From Garcia nutans (taxonomy: Eukaryota; Streptophyta; Magnoliopsida; Malpighiales; Euphorbiaceae), in contig CANTUV010000004.1 of assembly GCA_947685225.1 (NCBI GenBank), forward strand, positions 16,399,001-16,463,000: DNA of 64,000 nt, read 5' to 3'. This document shows positions 1 through 11,012 of this stretch, piece by piece. The translations under genes and the position numbers were made by a program. The number at the start of each line of letters is the position of its first letter. The stretch's first letter is position 1. The notes below the pieces were generated by a model. It saw nothing but the letters and a program-made list of their open reading frames with translations. It did not search any database and was not told the origin of the DNA.

Positions 1-1
1 A

Positions 2-3000
2 TGGGGTTTAAATGATGAACTCTTTGCTCAACTCTTCCAACAATCCCTGACTGGGGCTGCTCTTAAATGGTTTGTGAGTCTAGACCGTTCCAAGATTAAG
101 ACATGGGAAGACATCTGCAATGCATTTAACTCTCAATACCACTACAATATTGAGGTGGATGTCACTAGAAGAGAACTTGAGACTACCAAACAAAACAACA
201 ATGAACCCTTCTCCTCGTTCCTTACGAGGTGGAGGGCAAAGGCCGCCCAAATGATCAATCGCCCTTCAGAACAAGAGCAGATTGATATCATAATCAGGAA
301 TTTAAGACCTACATATCAGACTCAACTACAAACCCAATATCTACCTACTTTCAAATCGCTCATTGCGACTGCAACCAAGGTAGAAGATTTGATACAGTTG
401 GGTAAAATAGTGGATGAGGGGGCTGCATCGAAATATAAGAAACAAAGCCAAACTCCTTCCTCAAGCAAGGTCAATCAAATGGCCAATATTGCCCCTGCGA
501 ATCCTTTACGTGTGGGCAATCTTGGGCCGAGAAATCAGCCAAGAAGGCAATATACTGACCTTGGGGTACCCCTTCATTTGGTGTTTAAAAAGGCTGTGGA
601 AGGGAAATATTTGAAGCCTTTGGACCCAAGACCTCCTCCAAACCCATTACCTTCCAGTTATAAAGTCAACGAATATTGTGAATACCATCAAGGGAATGGG
701 CATAAAACAGATGCTTGCTGGACACTGAAAAACCGTATCCAAGATCTGGTGGATAGTGGTGACATCATTCCTCTCAGGAGGCAACCAAACATTAACACTA
801 ACCCATTGCCCAATCATTCCATCCACGCCATTACTGTGGAAGAAGAGTTGTTTGATCCTTTCAAACTTCTCTTGGAAATGAATGAAGTGTGTGTGTTAGA
901 CTTGAATGACCTTGCTGAAGAGGTCAGTGCTCTGACAAGAGGTGGAAGACAATATCAGCCACTTGACTTGGGAAAAACCCCTACAACCTCAAATCACCCC
1001 CATAAGAAAATACCAGAGCCAAAAGAAGACCCTGTCCTCACTCAGCTTAAGCAAACTCAAGCTAAGGTGTCAATTTGGGAGCTCCTTGCTTCCTCATTCC
1101 CACACCGCCAGGCTCTCAGCGAAGCTTTGAGTCAACTTGATACACCTGTGGACACAAGCCCAGAAGCTTTGGTGGCCACTTTGACCCAATCAACCAAGGC
1201 ATTGAGTATCAGGTTTTCTGATGTGGATTTACCAGAAGACGGTAAGAAACACAATGATGCTCTATACATCACCATACAGACTGGGGGAAAGACTGTGCCC
1301 ATGGTTCTCATTGATAATGGGTCAGCCTTAAATGTATGTCCCTTGAAAGTAGCAAGCTGTCTGGGGTTGGAGGCTACAGATCTTACACCTTCTGATCAGA
1401 TTGTGAGAGCATATGATAACACTCGAAGAGAAATTTTGGGTGTTGCCACTCTAGAAATTGCTATTGGGCCGGTGAAAATGGGAGTACCATTCCAGGTCAT
1501 TGATGTACCCGCGAGCTTTAATCTCCTCCTTGGAAGGCCGTGGATTCATCAGATTAATGCTGTACCTTCTTCACTACACCAAAAACTTAAATTCCCTTTT
1601 GAAGGAAAAATCATCACTATCAAAGGGGACACCTGCGAAATCAACAGGAAAACCATGGATCAGTCTCTCCTTGAGGTTGTTCCTGGTGAAACCGCCATGA
1701 CCTTGACTGGGTTTCATTACGACACAGTTCAATGTATAGAAGGTGAAAAACCCAAAGGGCCATTTGTCTCATATGACTTTGGGGAGATCCAAATCAACTG
1801 CCTAGTGGGAATGATGCTGAGGGTAGGTCTATTGCCCGGAATGGAGATGATCAAGTCTGGGAGAAAGACACCTGTAGTACGGCCATGGGAAGAACCAGAG
1901 AATAAGGGAACTTTTGGCTTGGGGTACAAACCTACAGACGAGGAAATAGAAGAGCTTGAGCGTGGAAGGAAGAAAAAGGGAAATTGGGGGGCAAGAAGCC
2001 TCAAAATGCGCCCTTACTTTAGAACTCTGAATGGTCATTTTTGCAAACCTGGAAAGGCAGTTCATCACCGTGGTTTTCAGGAACCATTCTATTCTCCTAT
2101 GACCGGAAAGAAGCTACCGGGTTTTGAAATGTTTGCCGATGTTGTGGCCATGAAAGAAGAAGAGCCAGAACCTGAAACTGACCCCCAAATGGAAGATTTC
2201 ATGCGGCCTAGTCTCTTTGATGAGGTTGCTATGATAACCAATGTCGAAGACAAAAGGGACTTCATAAAGCTGATCAAGACAACGGATGGACCGCTGAGAA
2301 ACTGGTATGCCGAGGAGGGACAAGCTGCTGAGATTAAACCTAGTCCAGTGTCACATCCTGAACTTGAGTCTTGTACCGAGTCTTGTATTAATTCTGAGTT
2401 AAAAACCAAGTCAGAGTCTAATTCTGAGTCTTCTGTAAGTTCAGATTTAGAAAACCCTAATGTCGAGTCTAATGTAATCTTGGAGAATGACTCCACCATT
2501 ATCAATGAAACTGTTCCGATTCTTGGTTACCCTGTGTCTTTTGCTTTCCAAGTGTTATCTAGCAAAAATGAAATAAATAAAATAAAAGAAATAAATGAAA
2601 AGATAATAATTGGCAAAGAAAATGAACATACATTCATTGCATATGATTGTGCGAATAAGGAACAGGTTGTTGATTGCATCAGGAAGTATGTCGACTGCTT
2701 CATGTGGAAGGCAAGTGATGTCACGGGAATAGACCCAGCCATAGCAGTTCACAAGATTCCGCTATACCCCGATATGAAGCCGGTTAAGCAGAAATTGAGA
2801 AGAATGAAGCCAGAATGGTCTTTGAAAATTAAAGAGGAGGTTGCCAAGCAACTGGACAATAAGTTCATAGAACCAATTGCCTACCCTTCCTGGTTAGCAA
2901 ACATTGTACCGGTCCCGAAGAAAGACGGAAAGGTCAGAATGTGTGTTGACTACATAGATCTGAATAAGGCTTGTCCCAAGGACGATTTCCCGCTACCTCA

Positions 3001-3559
3001 CATCGATTTGCTGATAGACAGGATGGCTGGGCATATGATGGTTTCCATGACTGATCTTGCGGTTGGGTATAATCAGATCCTGGTGCACCCACCAGACAAA
3101 GAGAAGACAGCTTTCATTACAGAATGGGGCACTTTCTGCTACAGGGTCATGCCTTTTGGATTAATAAATGCAGGGGCTACCTATCAAAGGATGGCGACAA
3201 CAGTCTTTCATGACATGATTCACAAAGAAGTAGAAGTGTATGTCGATGATATGATTGTCAAGTCAAAATCTCCAGAAGAGCACGTTGAAGCACTTGAGAA
3301 GTTCTTCCTTAGACTTCGCAAGTACAATTTGAAGCTTAATCCTGCAAAATGCCTCTTTGGGGCGACATCGGGCTTATTTTTGGGATATCTGGTCAGCAAA
3401 AAAGGAATAGAAGTTGATCCAGCAAAGTCAAAGGCTATTCTGAAAATGCCTCCACCAAGAACAGAAAAGGAGATTAGAGGCTTACAGGTAGATTACAGTA
3501 TATCAGTCGATTCATATCACAGTTGGCTGAGACTTGTGGTCCTATCTTTAAGCTACTAA
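2..3559 (+). pseudogene. Element A gag-protease-reverse transcriptase (5' partial, frameshifted at 3' end)
   Basis: The frame is open from base 2, so the true start lies upstream of the window. In order: a Retrotrans_gag-type capsid region (about 74-500), the knuckle-like CEYHQGNGHKTDAC motif (about 680-715), an aspartic protease with VLIDNGSALN (about 1303-1335) followed by LLLGRPW, and a reverse transcriptase with FPLPHID (about 2985), a motif-A aspartate in SMTDLAVGYNQI (about 3046), VMPFGLINAGATYQR (about 3150) and catalytic YVDDM (about 3240). Several normally conserved positions differ (DNGS for DGGS, LINAG for LKNAG), suggesting ageing. Near 3485-3490 a one-base deletion shifts the frame just after TEKEIRG, so the reading ends at 3559 with unrelated residues. 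The product continues in another frame from about 3490 to 5823. Originally this was one gag-pol polyprotein. Confidence 0.9.
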
Positions 3560-5823
3560 GAAAAGGTGCTTCACAAGAATGGAATGAAGACTGTCAGAAG
3601 GCCTTCGACAAGATCAAAGAATACTTGTTAAGTCCGCCAATTCTACAACCTCCCAGAATGGGAAAGCCTCTGCTCTTGTATTTGTCTGTAACAGATGAAG
3701 CCATGGGTGCAATGCTAGCTCAAGAAGCCGAAGATACAAAGGTGGAAAATGCAATTTACTACCTCAGCAAAAGGATGCTGGATTATCAGTTAAAGTATAA
3801 CAAGATTGAGAAGTTGTGTTTAGCCTTGTATTGGGCTTGTACGAAGTTACAACACTATTTGTCTTCTTACACTACTTATGTCATCGCAGAACAGAGTCCC
3901 TTGAAATTCCTTATGGAGAGGCCTGTTTTGGATAGCAAAATGGCTAAGTGGGTGTCAACATTAGCAGCCTTTGACTTGAAATTTGTTCGAAGGAAAGCTG
4001 TGAAGGGCGGGGCAATAGCTGACCAATTAGCAGAATTACCCGTGAATGACGAGATGCGAGAAATGGGTTTCCCTGATGAAGACCTCTTGAACGTGGAAAG
4101 CAGTGTTTGGGAGATGTACTTTGATGGGGCATCCAATTATCATGGAAACGGAATTGGGATTGTGTTCAAAACTCCTTGTGGAGAATACATTCCATTCGCA
4201 GTTAAGCTTGACTTTAGCTGCACAAACAACGAAGCAGAATATGAAGCTTGCATTAATGGGCTGGAAGCCGCCCTGGAATTGGGGATTAAGGACCTAAAGG
4301 TCTATGGTGATTCTATTTTAATAGTATCACAAGCTTTAAGGAAATGGAAGATAAGAGAAGAGCGTTTGGTTCCTTACCTACAATGCCTTGATCATTTGGC
4401 ACAACAGTTCAATGATCTATCCTTCGAATATCTCCCAAGAGCAAAGAATCAGTTTGCTGATGCCTTGGCTACTTTAGCTTCCATGATCAATATCAGGGAG
4501 GGGAAAGTCATTCGTCCATTGAAAGTTCAACTTCAGAAGCAACCTGCCCACATAATGCATTTGGCCGATGGTAAACCATGGTTTTGGGATATCCAGACCT
4601 ATCTCAAGGATGGAAGTTATCCGGAGGGATCATCAAAGGTTGATCAGAGGGCAATAAGGCAGCTTGCCACAGGTTACATTCTTAATGGAGATATCCTCTA
4701 CAAGAGGAGTTGGAATGGAATGCACCTAAGGTGTGTGAATGAGGCAGAGGCTAAGCAGATAATGGAAATGGTACATGGTGGCGAATCAGGACCACACATG
4801 TATGGGATCGCCTTGGCTCGAAAAATTGCCAATCTAGGATATTACTGGTCCACCATGAATGCAGACTGCGTGGCATTTGTGCAAGGATGTCATCAATGCC
4901 AAATATTTGCTAAGCTACAGAAGCAACCTCCTGTTGCCCTGAATCCAATCACTTCTCCATGGCCCTTCGCTACTTGGGGAATTGATATAATTGGTAAAAT
5001 ACATCCAAAAGCATCAAATGGACATCAGTTTATCTTGGTAGCAGTGGATTACTTCACAAAGTGGGTTGAAGCAACTTCCTATGCAGAATTAGACGCCAAA
5101 AAGGCAGTACAGTTTGTCCGAACCAACATCCTTTGTCGGTACGGAACACCATTCGAGATTATTACAGATAATGGAACTCATTTCCAAGCAGAATTTGCTA
5201 AACTCTTGAAGGATAAGAAAATCCAGCATCATAAGTCCTCTCCTTATAGACCTCAAACAAATGGAGCTGTAGAAGCAGCGAACAAGTCTATAAAGGTGAT
5301 CATACAAAAAATGATCAAGGAACATAGGCGATGGCATGAGAAGTTACCACTGGCTTTGTGGGGATACAGAACATCAGTTAGAACTCCTACTGGGGCAACC
5401 CCATATTCGCTGGTATACGGAATGGAAGCAGTACTCCCCATTGAACTGGAAGTTCAATCGGCGAGGATAATTCTAGAAAGTCAGATAAATGAAGCTGAAT
5501 GGATCAGCAATTATCATCATCAGTTGTTGAGTTTGGATGAAAAAAGACTTCAAGCTCTACATCAGATTCAAGAGTATCAAAGGCGAATGGCCAGACATTT
5601 CAACAAAAAGGTCAAAGATCGAAAGTTGGAAGAAGGTTGTTTGGTTTTGAAGGAGATCAGAACACCTGTTACAGATCCTCGTGGGAAGTTTCGTCCTCAT
5701 TGGGCGGGACCCTACATTTTGAAGAAAATACTTTCCGGCGGAGCCGTCATCTTGTCTGATTTGGATGGTCTGGAGTTCACAAACCCATGCAATCTGGATC
5801 AACTGAAGAAATATTATGTATGA
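3523..5823 (+). CDS. Element A pol 3' part: RNase H, archaeal-type RNase H and integrase
   Basis: This segment continues element A's polyprotein after the frameshift near 3487 and is uninterrupted to its stop. The Ty3-type RNase H comes first (about 3660-4050). It keeps early acidic positions but lacks the usual TDHK/DPIK aspartate (IAEQSPLKF), so it looks degenerate. A second, archaeal-type RNase H follows (about 4110-4480) with the catalytic set intact: YFDGAS, NNEAEY, YGDS and FADALA. The integrase has a zinc-binding HX..H/CHQC module (about 4770-4905), the catalytic DDE set (GIDIIG about 4980, ITDNG about 5165, GAVEAAN about 5265) and a C-terminal DNA-binding region with GPYILKK. The end is NLDQLKKYYV. 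The left duplication breakpoint (5779) falls 15 codons before the stop. A GTG at 3523 is not a real start. Confidence 0.88.
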   Translation: MAETCGPIFKLLRKGASQEWNEDCQKAFDKIKEYLLSPPILQPPRMGKPLLLYLSVTDEAMGAMLAQEAEDTKVENAIYYLSKRMLDYQLKYNKIEKLCLALYWACTKLQHYLSSYTTYVIAEQSPLKFLMERPVLDSKMAKWVSTLAAFDLKFVRRKAVKGGAIADQLAELPVNDEMREMGFPDEDLLNVESSVWEMYFDGASNYHGNGIGIVFKTPCGEYIPFAVKLDFSCTNNEAEYEACINGLEAALELGIKDLKVYGDSILIVSQALRKWKIREERLVPYLQCLDHLAQQFNDLSFEYLPRAKNQFADALATLASMINIREGKVIRPLKVQLQKQPAHIMHLADGKPWFWDIQTYLKDGSYPEGSSKVDQRAIRQLATGYILNGDILYKRSWNGMHLRCVNEAEAKQIMEMVHGGESGPHMYGIALARKIANLGYYWSTMNADCVAFVQGCHQCQIFAKLQKQPPVALNPITSPWPFATWGIDIIGKIHPKASNGHQFILVAVDYFTKWVEATSYAELDAKKAVQFVRTNILCRYGTPFEIITDNGTHFQAEFAKLLKDKKIQHHKSSPYRPQTNGAVEAANKSIKVIIQKMIKEHRRWHEKLPLALWGYRTSVRTPTGATPYSLVYGMEAVLPIELEVQSARIILESQINEAEWISNYHHQLLSLDEKRLQALHQIQEYQRRMARHFNKKVKDRKLEEGCLVLKEIRTPVTDPRGKFRPHWAGPYILKKILSGGAVILSDLDGLEFTNPCNLDQLKKYYV

Positions 5824-5991
5824 TCATGCATTCCAAAATGAACTACATTAGACCTGATTCTCGCAAACTAATTCGAGATATGTAGGCAGCTCTCCTTGAG
5901 CACGGTCTAAATTTTAATAAAAATCATTCATTCATCATTCTTTTGCCAAAAGAAAAAAAAAACAACAACAAAAAAAAACAAACAAAAAGAT

Positions 5992-6127
5992 CCCGCTAAG
6001 CAGAAAACCCACAAAGGGCGGCTTAGGCAATAGTGGGGCCCGCTAAGCTAAAAACCCGCAAAGGGCGGCTTAGGCAAGAATGGGTAAGAGCTCGCTAAGT
6101 TGAAAATCCGAAAGGACGGCTTAGGCA
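5992..6127 (+). repeat. Three tandem hairpin repeats between A pol and antisense gene aORF2 (unit 1)
   Basis: Within the 415-base spacer 5824-6238, three imperfect units of 47-52 bases start at about 5992, 6039 and 6091. Each has CGCTAAGC or a variant at its start and GGCTTAGG at its end, so TAAGC pairs with GCTTA, with an inner CCC/GGG pair round a short loop in two units. An A-rich stretch (about 5945-5990) precedes them. The block lies where the sense gag-pol transcript and the antisense aORF2 transcript converge. The rest of the spacer shows nothing recognisable beyond repeated ATTACAAAAAGAG-like words near 6200. Confidence 0.75.
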
Positions 6128-6238
6128 AAAATAAGAGCAAATAAATAAAGTAGATAATGCTTGGAAAGCAAACAAAAGGGTCATCCATTAAGAATCATTC
6201 ATTACAAAAAGAGAATCATCTGTTACAAAAAGAGTCAT

Positions 6239-7587
6239 TCAGCCTATAAAATACAAAAAGGTCAAGTCATATTCCCAAAAAAAAAAAAACCAAAAAGGTA
6301 AAAACATCCCAAAAATAGAAAAGACAATGGAGTCACCCTGGGATCCAAATCCTACACCCCCCTCTCCCTCCAATTCCTGCAGCAATGCGCACCTCCTCGG
6401 TTCCTCAACGGGCCAAACCTCAGCTATAAACCAGGTCCTGTACTCTGGAGTGGGCTGAACGAGAGAAGGCTCTGCACCAGGCCTGATCATTCGATGGTCT
6501 CTGACCCAAGTCTGTAGAACAGCCCGAGTAACCCCGGGGGTAATAGGAGAAGCAATGGTGAGCCCGACAGGAAGGGGAACTCTCTGATCAATACCCATCT
6601 GCCTAAGGACGCGGGAAGCACTGTACCAAGTACTGTGAGTGAAAAGCAAGTAGACATGGTTGTGCATAGCATTTGCCTCTATGAATTGAGGAATCCTATA
6701 CCAAGGGACGAACCATAATAATTCTTCCGGTCCAAGCTCAAACAGCCAAACAGTCCATTCGGCCATAGAGGGAAAAGAAATCTGAATTTTCCTGGTGCGG
6801 TACTGCGAAGGGTTGTAGGTCAAAGTCTGGGGGGCTGCAACCACTCGAAGATGATCTCTCAGCCAAACCTGAAAAAAAATAGATCCTTTCTATTTTACAA
6901 AGGAAAAGAGAGATGATGGAATAAGCAAAAGAAACAAAAGGTATAAATTACCTGAAAGATGACCGGGGTGACGGTCCAACGTTCAAATCCAAGTGCACAT
7001 CTGTCGAGACTCTGAATAGTCTCAGCCAGGATCATGCCCCCGATACAGTTGAGCTCTTCCATTTGCCTAACCATTGGGCAAAGTCTCAAATCTCCAAAAC
7101 CGGGGTCACGGTTGAAGAGGAACCCAGCTAACAGACAAAAGACGAAGGCTCGCATTCTATGCCTCAATTGAACATCGTCTTCAAAATCGGCGGTCAAGAA
7201 TTCATCAATTAGGGGAAGCAGCATCGCCTTATCCCCATCTACAATCATAGCTTGGGCTTGGGGTTTTGTGAAGCTAAAAAGCCTCTGAAAAGATCCCACA
7301 TAGCCGATTTGGACCTCATGCCTCACAAGAGGGGCATTTGGGTCGCACCCAATGATCGAGCAGAACTCCTCAAAAAGAGGACACATTTCCTCCATCCGAG
7401 CCCCAAATCTGAAAACATGGGCTTGGGGATCCCAAAACCTGATGCAAGAGTGCAAGAAATCCCAGTCTACAGCTACACCTCTGAGGGTGGCAACAGCTTT
7501 CAACCCGTACCTCCCCATGTTGATCCTTTCAACATTGTGGAGACTTTTGGTCCAATTATGCATCACGTGATTAAAAAGGGGATTCAT
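6239..7587 (-). CDS. aORF2: antisense extra gene of element A, DUF7745/plant-mobile-domain-like protein (unit 1)
   Basis: Two exons on the minus strand: 7587-6952 (212 codons) and 6868-6239. The intron at 6951-6869 has a GT donor (CAG|GTAATT) and a T-rich acceptor ending CAG, and is phase 0. The ATG at 7587 is chosen because it lies about 77 bases after a TATA box (7670-7664). An earlier in-frame ATG at 7656 would be too close to that box. The motif around FWDPQAHVFRFG..EM..EEFCSIIG matches the conserved core of plant mobile domain/DUF7745 proteins found in plant transposons and in MAIN/MAIL proteins (family knowledge). Its biochemical function is not established. This copy has no premature stop. 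A run of six C near 6357 shifts its C-terminus relative to unit 2, so the last 35 or so residues (a hydrophobic tail) may be an artefact of that indel. Confidence 0.78.
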
Positions 7588-7663
7588 TGTTATGTGAAAA
7601 AAATAATAAGATCTTGCAGTAAGAGGATTGCTTTCTGACCCACAGATGTAAGACAACCTTGAG

Positions 7664-7757
7664 TTTTATACTGGTCTGGCCCGGGCAGCGGCTCGGCCGC
7701 CGAGAACGAAGGCTCAGCCGCCGTACACGGCGGCTCGGCCGCCGCTGCCGACCGTCC
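7664..7757 (-). promoter_or_regulatory. Putative core promoter of aORF2: GC-rich repeat block plus TATA box (unit 1)
   Basis: On the minus strand, TATAAAA (7670-7664) lies about 77 bases upstream of the aORF2 ATG. Directly upstream (7753-7678) is a GC-rich block with three copies of GGCGGC(C/T)GAGCC, partly palindromic, unlike the AT-rich surroundings. TATA position and GC block are seen directly; promoter activity is inferred. The stretch 7758-8034 between this block and the aORF1 stop codon shows nothing recognisable. Confidence 0.6.
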
Positions 7758-8034
7758 TGATTCATCTTTTTTGATGTTTTGTAAAATTCTCATGTTTTGG
7801 CCCTGTTTAGGCCCTGTTATGTGCTATTTTTTGGGATTGTGTCAGGGATTTATTTTTAAAATAGATTTCTAAAAAGAAAAAGCATCATGCATACATATGT
7901 GCTGTTAATACTAACAAATAAGTGCAGGTTTACAGATAAGTTCATATAACAGCTGAAAAACATGAAAGGTACAAAGTACAGAAGGGGAATAGTTTAAATA
8001 CAGCAAGCATAGTTCAACACAAATATGAAAAAAA

Positions 8035-10266
8035 TCAGTGCCGGCCTCTTCGTCTTTGCGGCCTACTCTGCCTCTCGTAAGCAGCCTCAGTCAAAGCACC
8101 AGACAGTTCATCCGAGAAAGCAGTAATCAGTGCCGCCATTTCCGTGATCAGGCCCTCTGGTACCTGTAAAAGAGACGAAATCACAATCAATCTCAAGAGA
8201 ATTTTATGAATCCTTTTCATGAAAAGTTCTATGAGAATATACCTGAGTGACATGAGCAAAGCTCTGATATAATGCACCCTCTGCACTAATTGGTCGGGTC
8301 ACCCAACCACCAGGTGCATGATGATGAACAGCATAAGGCAGCCTCAAATCGGCTAAAATAGGGTCAAATTGGCCGGCAGCTGTAAGGACGGATGCGGGAG
8401 GCCTCAAATGAGATGAACTGCTGCTTCCTCCAGTGTCTGATGGTCCAGCCCCGAAAGCGGAAGTCTCAGCCCTAGAGAAAGAGGGTCTGTCAGTTTGCCG
8501 CTCGGGAGAAGGATGGTCTCTCGGAGTGCCAGAAGTGGGAGCTGAAGAGTGGGAAGATCGATAAGGCGGTACAGAATCAAATCGTGCCCCAATGCGTGGC
8601 ATCAGTCGATGAAGACAGTAGAAGTCATAATCCTCCTCATCCGGGGCATAAGCCGACTCGAAAGGGTCGCCCTCATACTGGGACACAGTAACAGGAAGAA
8701 GTGTTGAAGATAGCATATCATCAGGGGGATCCATGGGAACTGCACGGAAACCGGCGATCTGGAAAGTCACCCTCTCAGCAAGATAATACCGTCGAAACTC
8801 TGGATGGGGAAGTATGAATTGACGGCGAGTCGGAAACTCTGATCGCCGAAAGCTGTAATCTTGAGCAATCTACTCTGCCAGTCGGTGAGACATCACTTCA
8901 GATGCAACCTGTAAAAATTTGTTATATTAGTGAATCATTTTCTCTAATATAATAAAAAAGATGACGATAAAGCATTTACTGAGTCCATTGGGCAGCTGTC
9001 GAAGAATGATCTCAGCCCTCTGATGGGAAGTTTCCTTTTTGGTACTTCTACCCTCTCTCTATACCACCTCCAAGCAATGGGGGAAAGAGGATCGGCGGGG
9101 GCAGGTATCTCACGAAGAAAAGGGGCGATGCCAGGAAAGTACTCGTAAGCCCAAGTCTAAAAAAAAAAATCAGAGTTTGTGTATGTCAACATATATAAAG
9201 ATAGGGGAAATGTTCTTTACATTACCTCCCAGAAGTAATACAGGCCACACGGAGTAATACGGGTATAGCAGAGGTCTGACATGTCGTCATACAACCTACA
9301 CAGCATCATGCTAGCCCAATCGTACGTATGAAGCCGTGTCAGGTCAAGTAGGCTCTTCAGCACATTGAGACTCACTGCATCTTTCCTGTTTGATAAGAAA
9401 GAGCTAGCAAATAGGAGAAGCAAGGTAAACCTGGCCGTCTGGTCAGCAGTAAGGTTGCCTGTCTCGTAACCAGTGTAGATACCTGGCGCTTGCTCCACAA
9501 GCCACCTCCGCTGAATGCAGCGAGGCGCCTGATATCGAGGATAGTCAACCCCTATCAAAGTAATCATGTCGGCTGAAGAAATGTCCTGCCGCAAGTCATC
9601 ATAGGACTCCACCATCTCAACGCCAAAGGGAATCCCAGAAATGATGGAAAAGTCAGTAGGCGTCATTGTCATCTCCCCCCAAGAAAAATGGAAGGTGTCA
9701 GTAGTAGGCCACCAGCGCTCGGCTAAAGCACAGATCAAATCCCGGTGGATATCTCTGCCCACATCTATAGCCCTCAAATGGTGGAGGAAAGCAGGTCTGA
9801 TAAGATCCCCCACTGGGTGCCCGGCATCAAAGATGTAAGCCGGAATAGTAACCATCGGACGCTCAGCTATAGATATCTTGATCGTAGAGTTCTGAAAAAA
9901 AAATTTTCAAATTCAGAAAAGATGGACAAATTCAGAAAAGATTTAAGTTCTTTCCCCAGCCGGGTGTGGATCCCTAAAGGATTATTTCTAAGTTCTTTAC
10001 TAGAAATGATTACTGATGGCAGAACATAATGAAGCCTGGTACAGATCCTAATTCATTACTAGTACATGTAAAGGAAATGTTCATAAAATTTATTTCTAAG
10101 TTCCTTACTGGAAATAAATAAAATTCCTAAGCATGCATACTAGATGGACAAACGGGAATGTACTCACCTCATAGCAGCCGGTCCGAGAACTATGCTTCTC
10201 CTCCTCAAGTAAAAGATCGCAGGGAGGGAGTGGGATTTCGAGGTCTTCAAAGCCGGTGAAATCCAT
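8035..10266 (-). pseudogene. aORF1: antisense extra gene of element A, plant mobile domain (PMD) protein, five exons, one stop (unit 1)
   Basis: Minus-strand exons by splice signals: 10266-10168, 9891-9226, 9156-8980, 8908-8243 and 8163-8035. All four introns are GT-AG and phase 0, giving about 578 codons. Exon 2 carries a plant-mobile-domain core (ALAERWWPTTDTFHFSWGEM then a TPTDFSIISGIP motif) and exon 3 continues it (about residues 50-310). Exon 4 encodes a serine/proline-rich tail with SSSSHL-type runs, and exon 5 ends in basic RRRGRH. The PMD is known from MAIN/MAIL nuclear proteins and from plant transposons. A TAG at 8872-8870 in exon 4 interrupts the frame after HRLAE, and the same stop is in unit 2, so it predates the duplication. 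It probably arose from CAG. The gene reads against gag-pol and has its own TATA box. Confidence 0.8.
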
Positions 10267-10340
10267 CGTCGAAAGAAAATTTGAAAGAAGTGAAAGAAGA
10301 AGAATGAATGAAAGCAAATGAAAATTGAATGAAATGAGCC

Positions 10341-10348
10341 TATTTATA
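10341..10348 (-). promoter_or_regulatory. TATA box of aORF1 (unit 1)
   Basis: The minus strand reads TCTATAAATAGG, a near-consensus plant TATA box, with TATAAATA at 10348-10341. It is 75 bases upstream of the aORF1 ATG (10266) and about 107 bases from the 3' LTR edge. The leader between box and ATG is rich in GAA/AGA. Activity is inferred from position and sequence only. Confidence 0.65.
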
Positions 10349-10442
10349 GAAAAAAACTGAAAACACGGGTCTTTTTACACCTCGCTCAAAATTCGCTCTT
10401 CAGAAGACCACTGAGTTCCATAAATCATTTTTATGGACCCCA

Positions 10443-10454
10443 GTGGGGGGCAAT
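10443..10454 (+). other. Polypurine tract of element A (unit 1)
   Basis: GTGGGGGGCAAT lies immediately before the LTR start TGTGAACACTCG. This is the plus-strand priming site expected at the 3' end of an LTR retrotransposon. Bases 10349-10442 between the aORF1 promoter and the tract hold nothing else recognisable. Confidence 0.75.
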
Positions 10455-10800
10455 TGTGAACACTCGAATTTTGAGGCTCGGAAAGCCAATTTCCTCAGAC
10501 CAGGCCGGACCGGCGGGCAACGGTAAAAGTCCACCGAAAGTATGTCTTCATGGTACTTGAAATGTCTGGTGCGACGCAAGGATCATGGATATGGTCTTGG
10601 AATAATTTTTGGAGGCCCGTGGCTCCCGGAAAGTCAGTTTTAGCAGAAGTAGCGCGAGTCGCAGTGGGTCGGCCGCCGTGCAGCCCGATTTTGCCTATAT
10701 ATAGGCTTCAGATTTTCAAAAACAGGGGACTTTTTCAGACTTCTTATGCCCAGATGCTGACGAAATTCGTATGCTTAAAAATTTCTAATATTGTGTTGTA

Positions 10801-10944
10801 GGAACCAAGAATCATACTCAAAAGTGCAAGGAAACAAGATCTGGAACTTAGAAGTGGAAACATTCTGATCAAGGAACCAAGAATCATACTCAAAAGGGCA
10901 AGGAAACAAGATCTGGAACTTAGAAGTGGAAAAATTCTGATCAA
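10801..10944 (+). repeat. 72-bp tandem duplication inside A's LTR (unit 1)
   Basis: Two copies start at 10801 and 10873, each beginning GGAACCAAGAATCATACTC and ending near TTCTGATCAA. They differ at only two or three bases. The same two-copy state is in unit 2 (about 35519-35662), so it predates the large duplication. Confidence 0.85.
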
Positions 10945-11012
10945 GGTAATATCATAATTCATCTTTGGTCAATTCGAGCATATCATACTAATCTTCTTCT
11001 TAATTTCTTCTC

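Noticed and set aside
2089..2505. 138-codon minus-strand frame within A's gag-pol
   Set aside because: Lies wholly inside the continuous gag-pol frame and has no recognisable domain or promoter.
2400..2760. An Ogre-type intron between protease and RT in element A
   Set aside because: The frame is open from base 2 through the RT, so no splicing is needed to reach RT.
7252..7638. 128-codon + strand frame, also at 31973-32359
   Set aside because: Shadow of aORF2 exon 1 on the other strand; no motif, and its counterpart strand has splice sites and a domain core.
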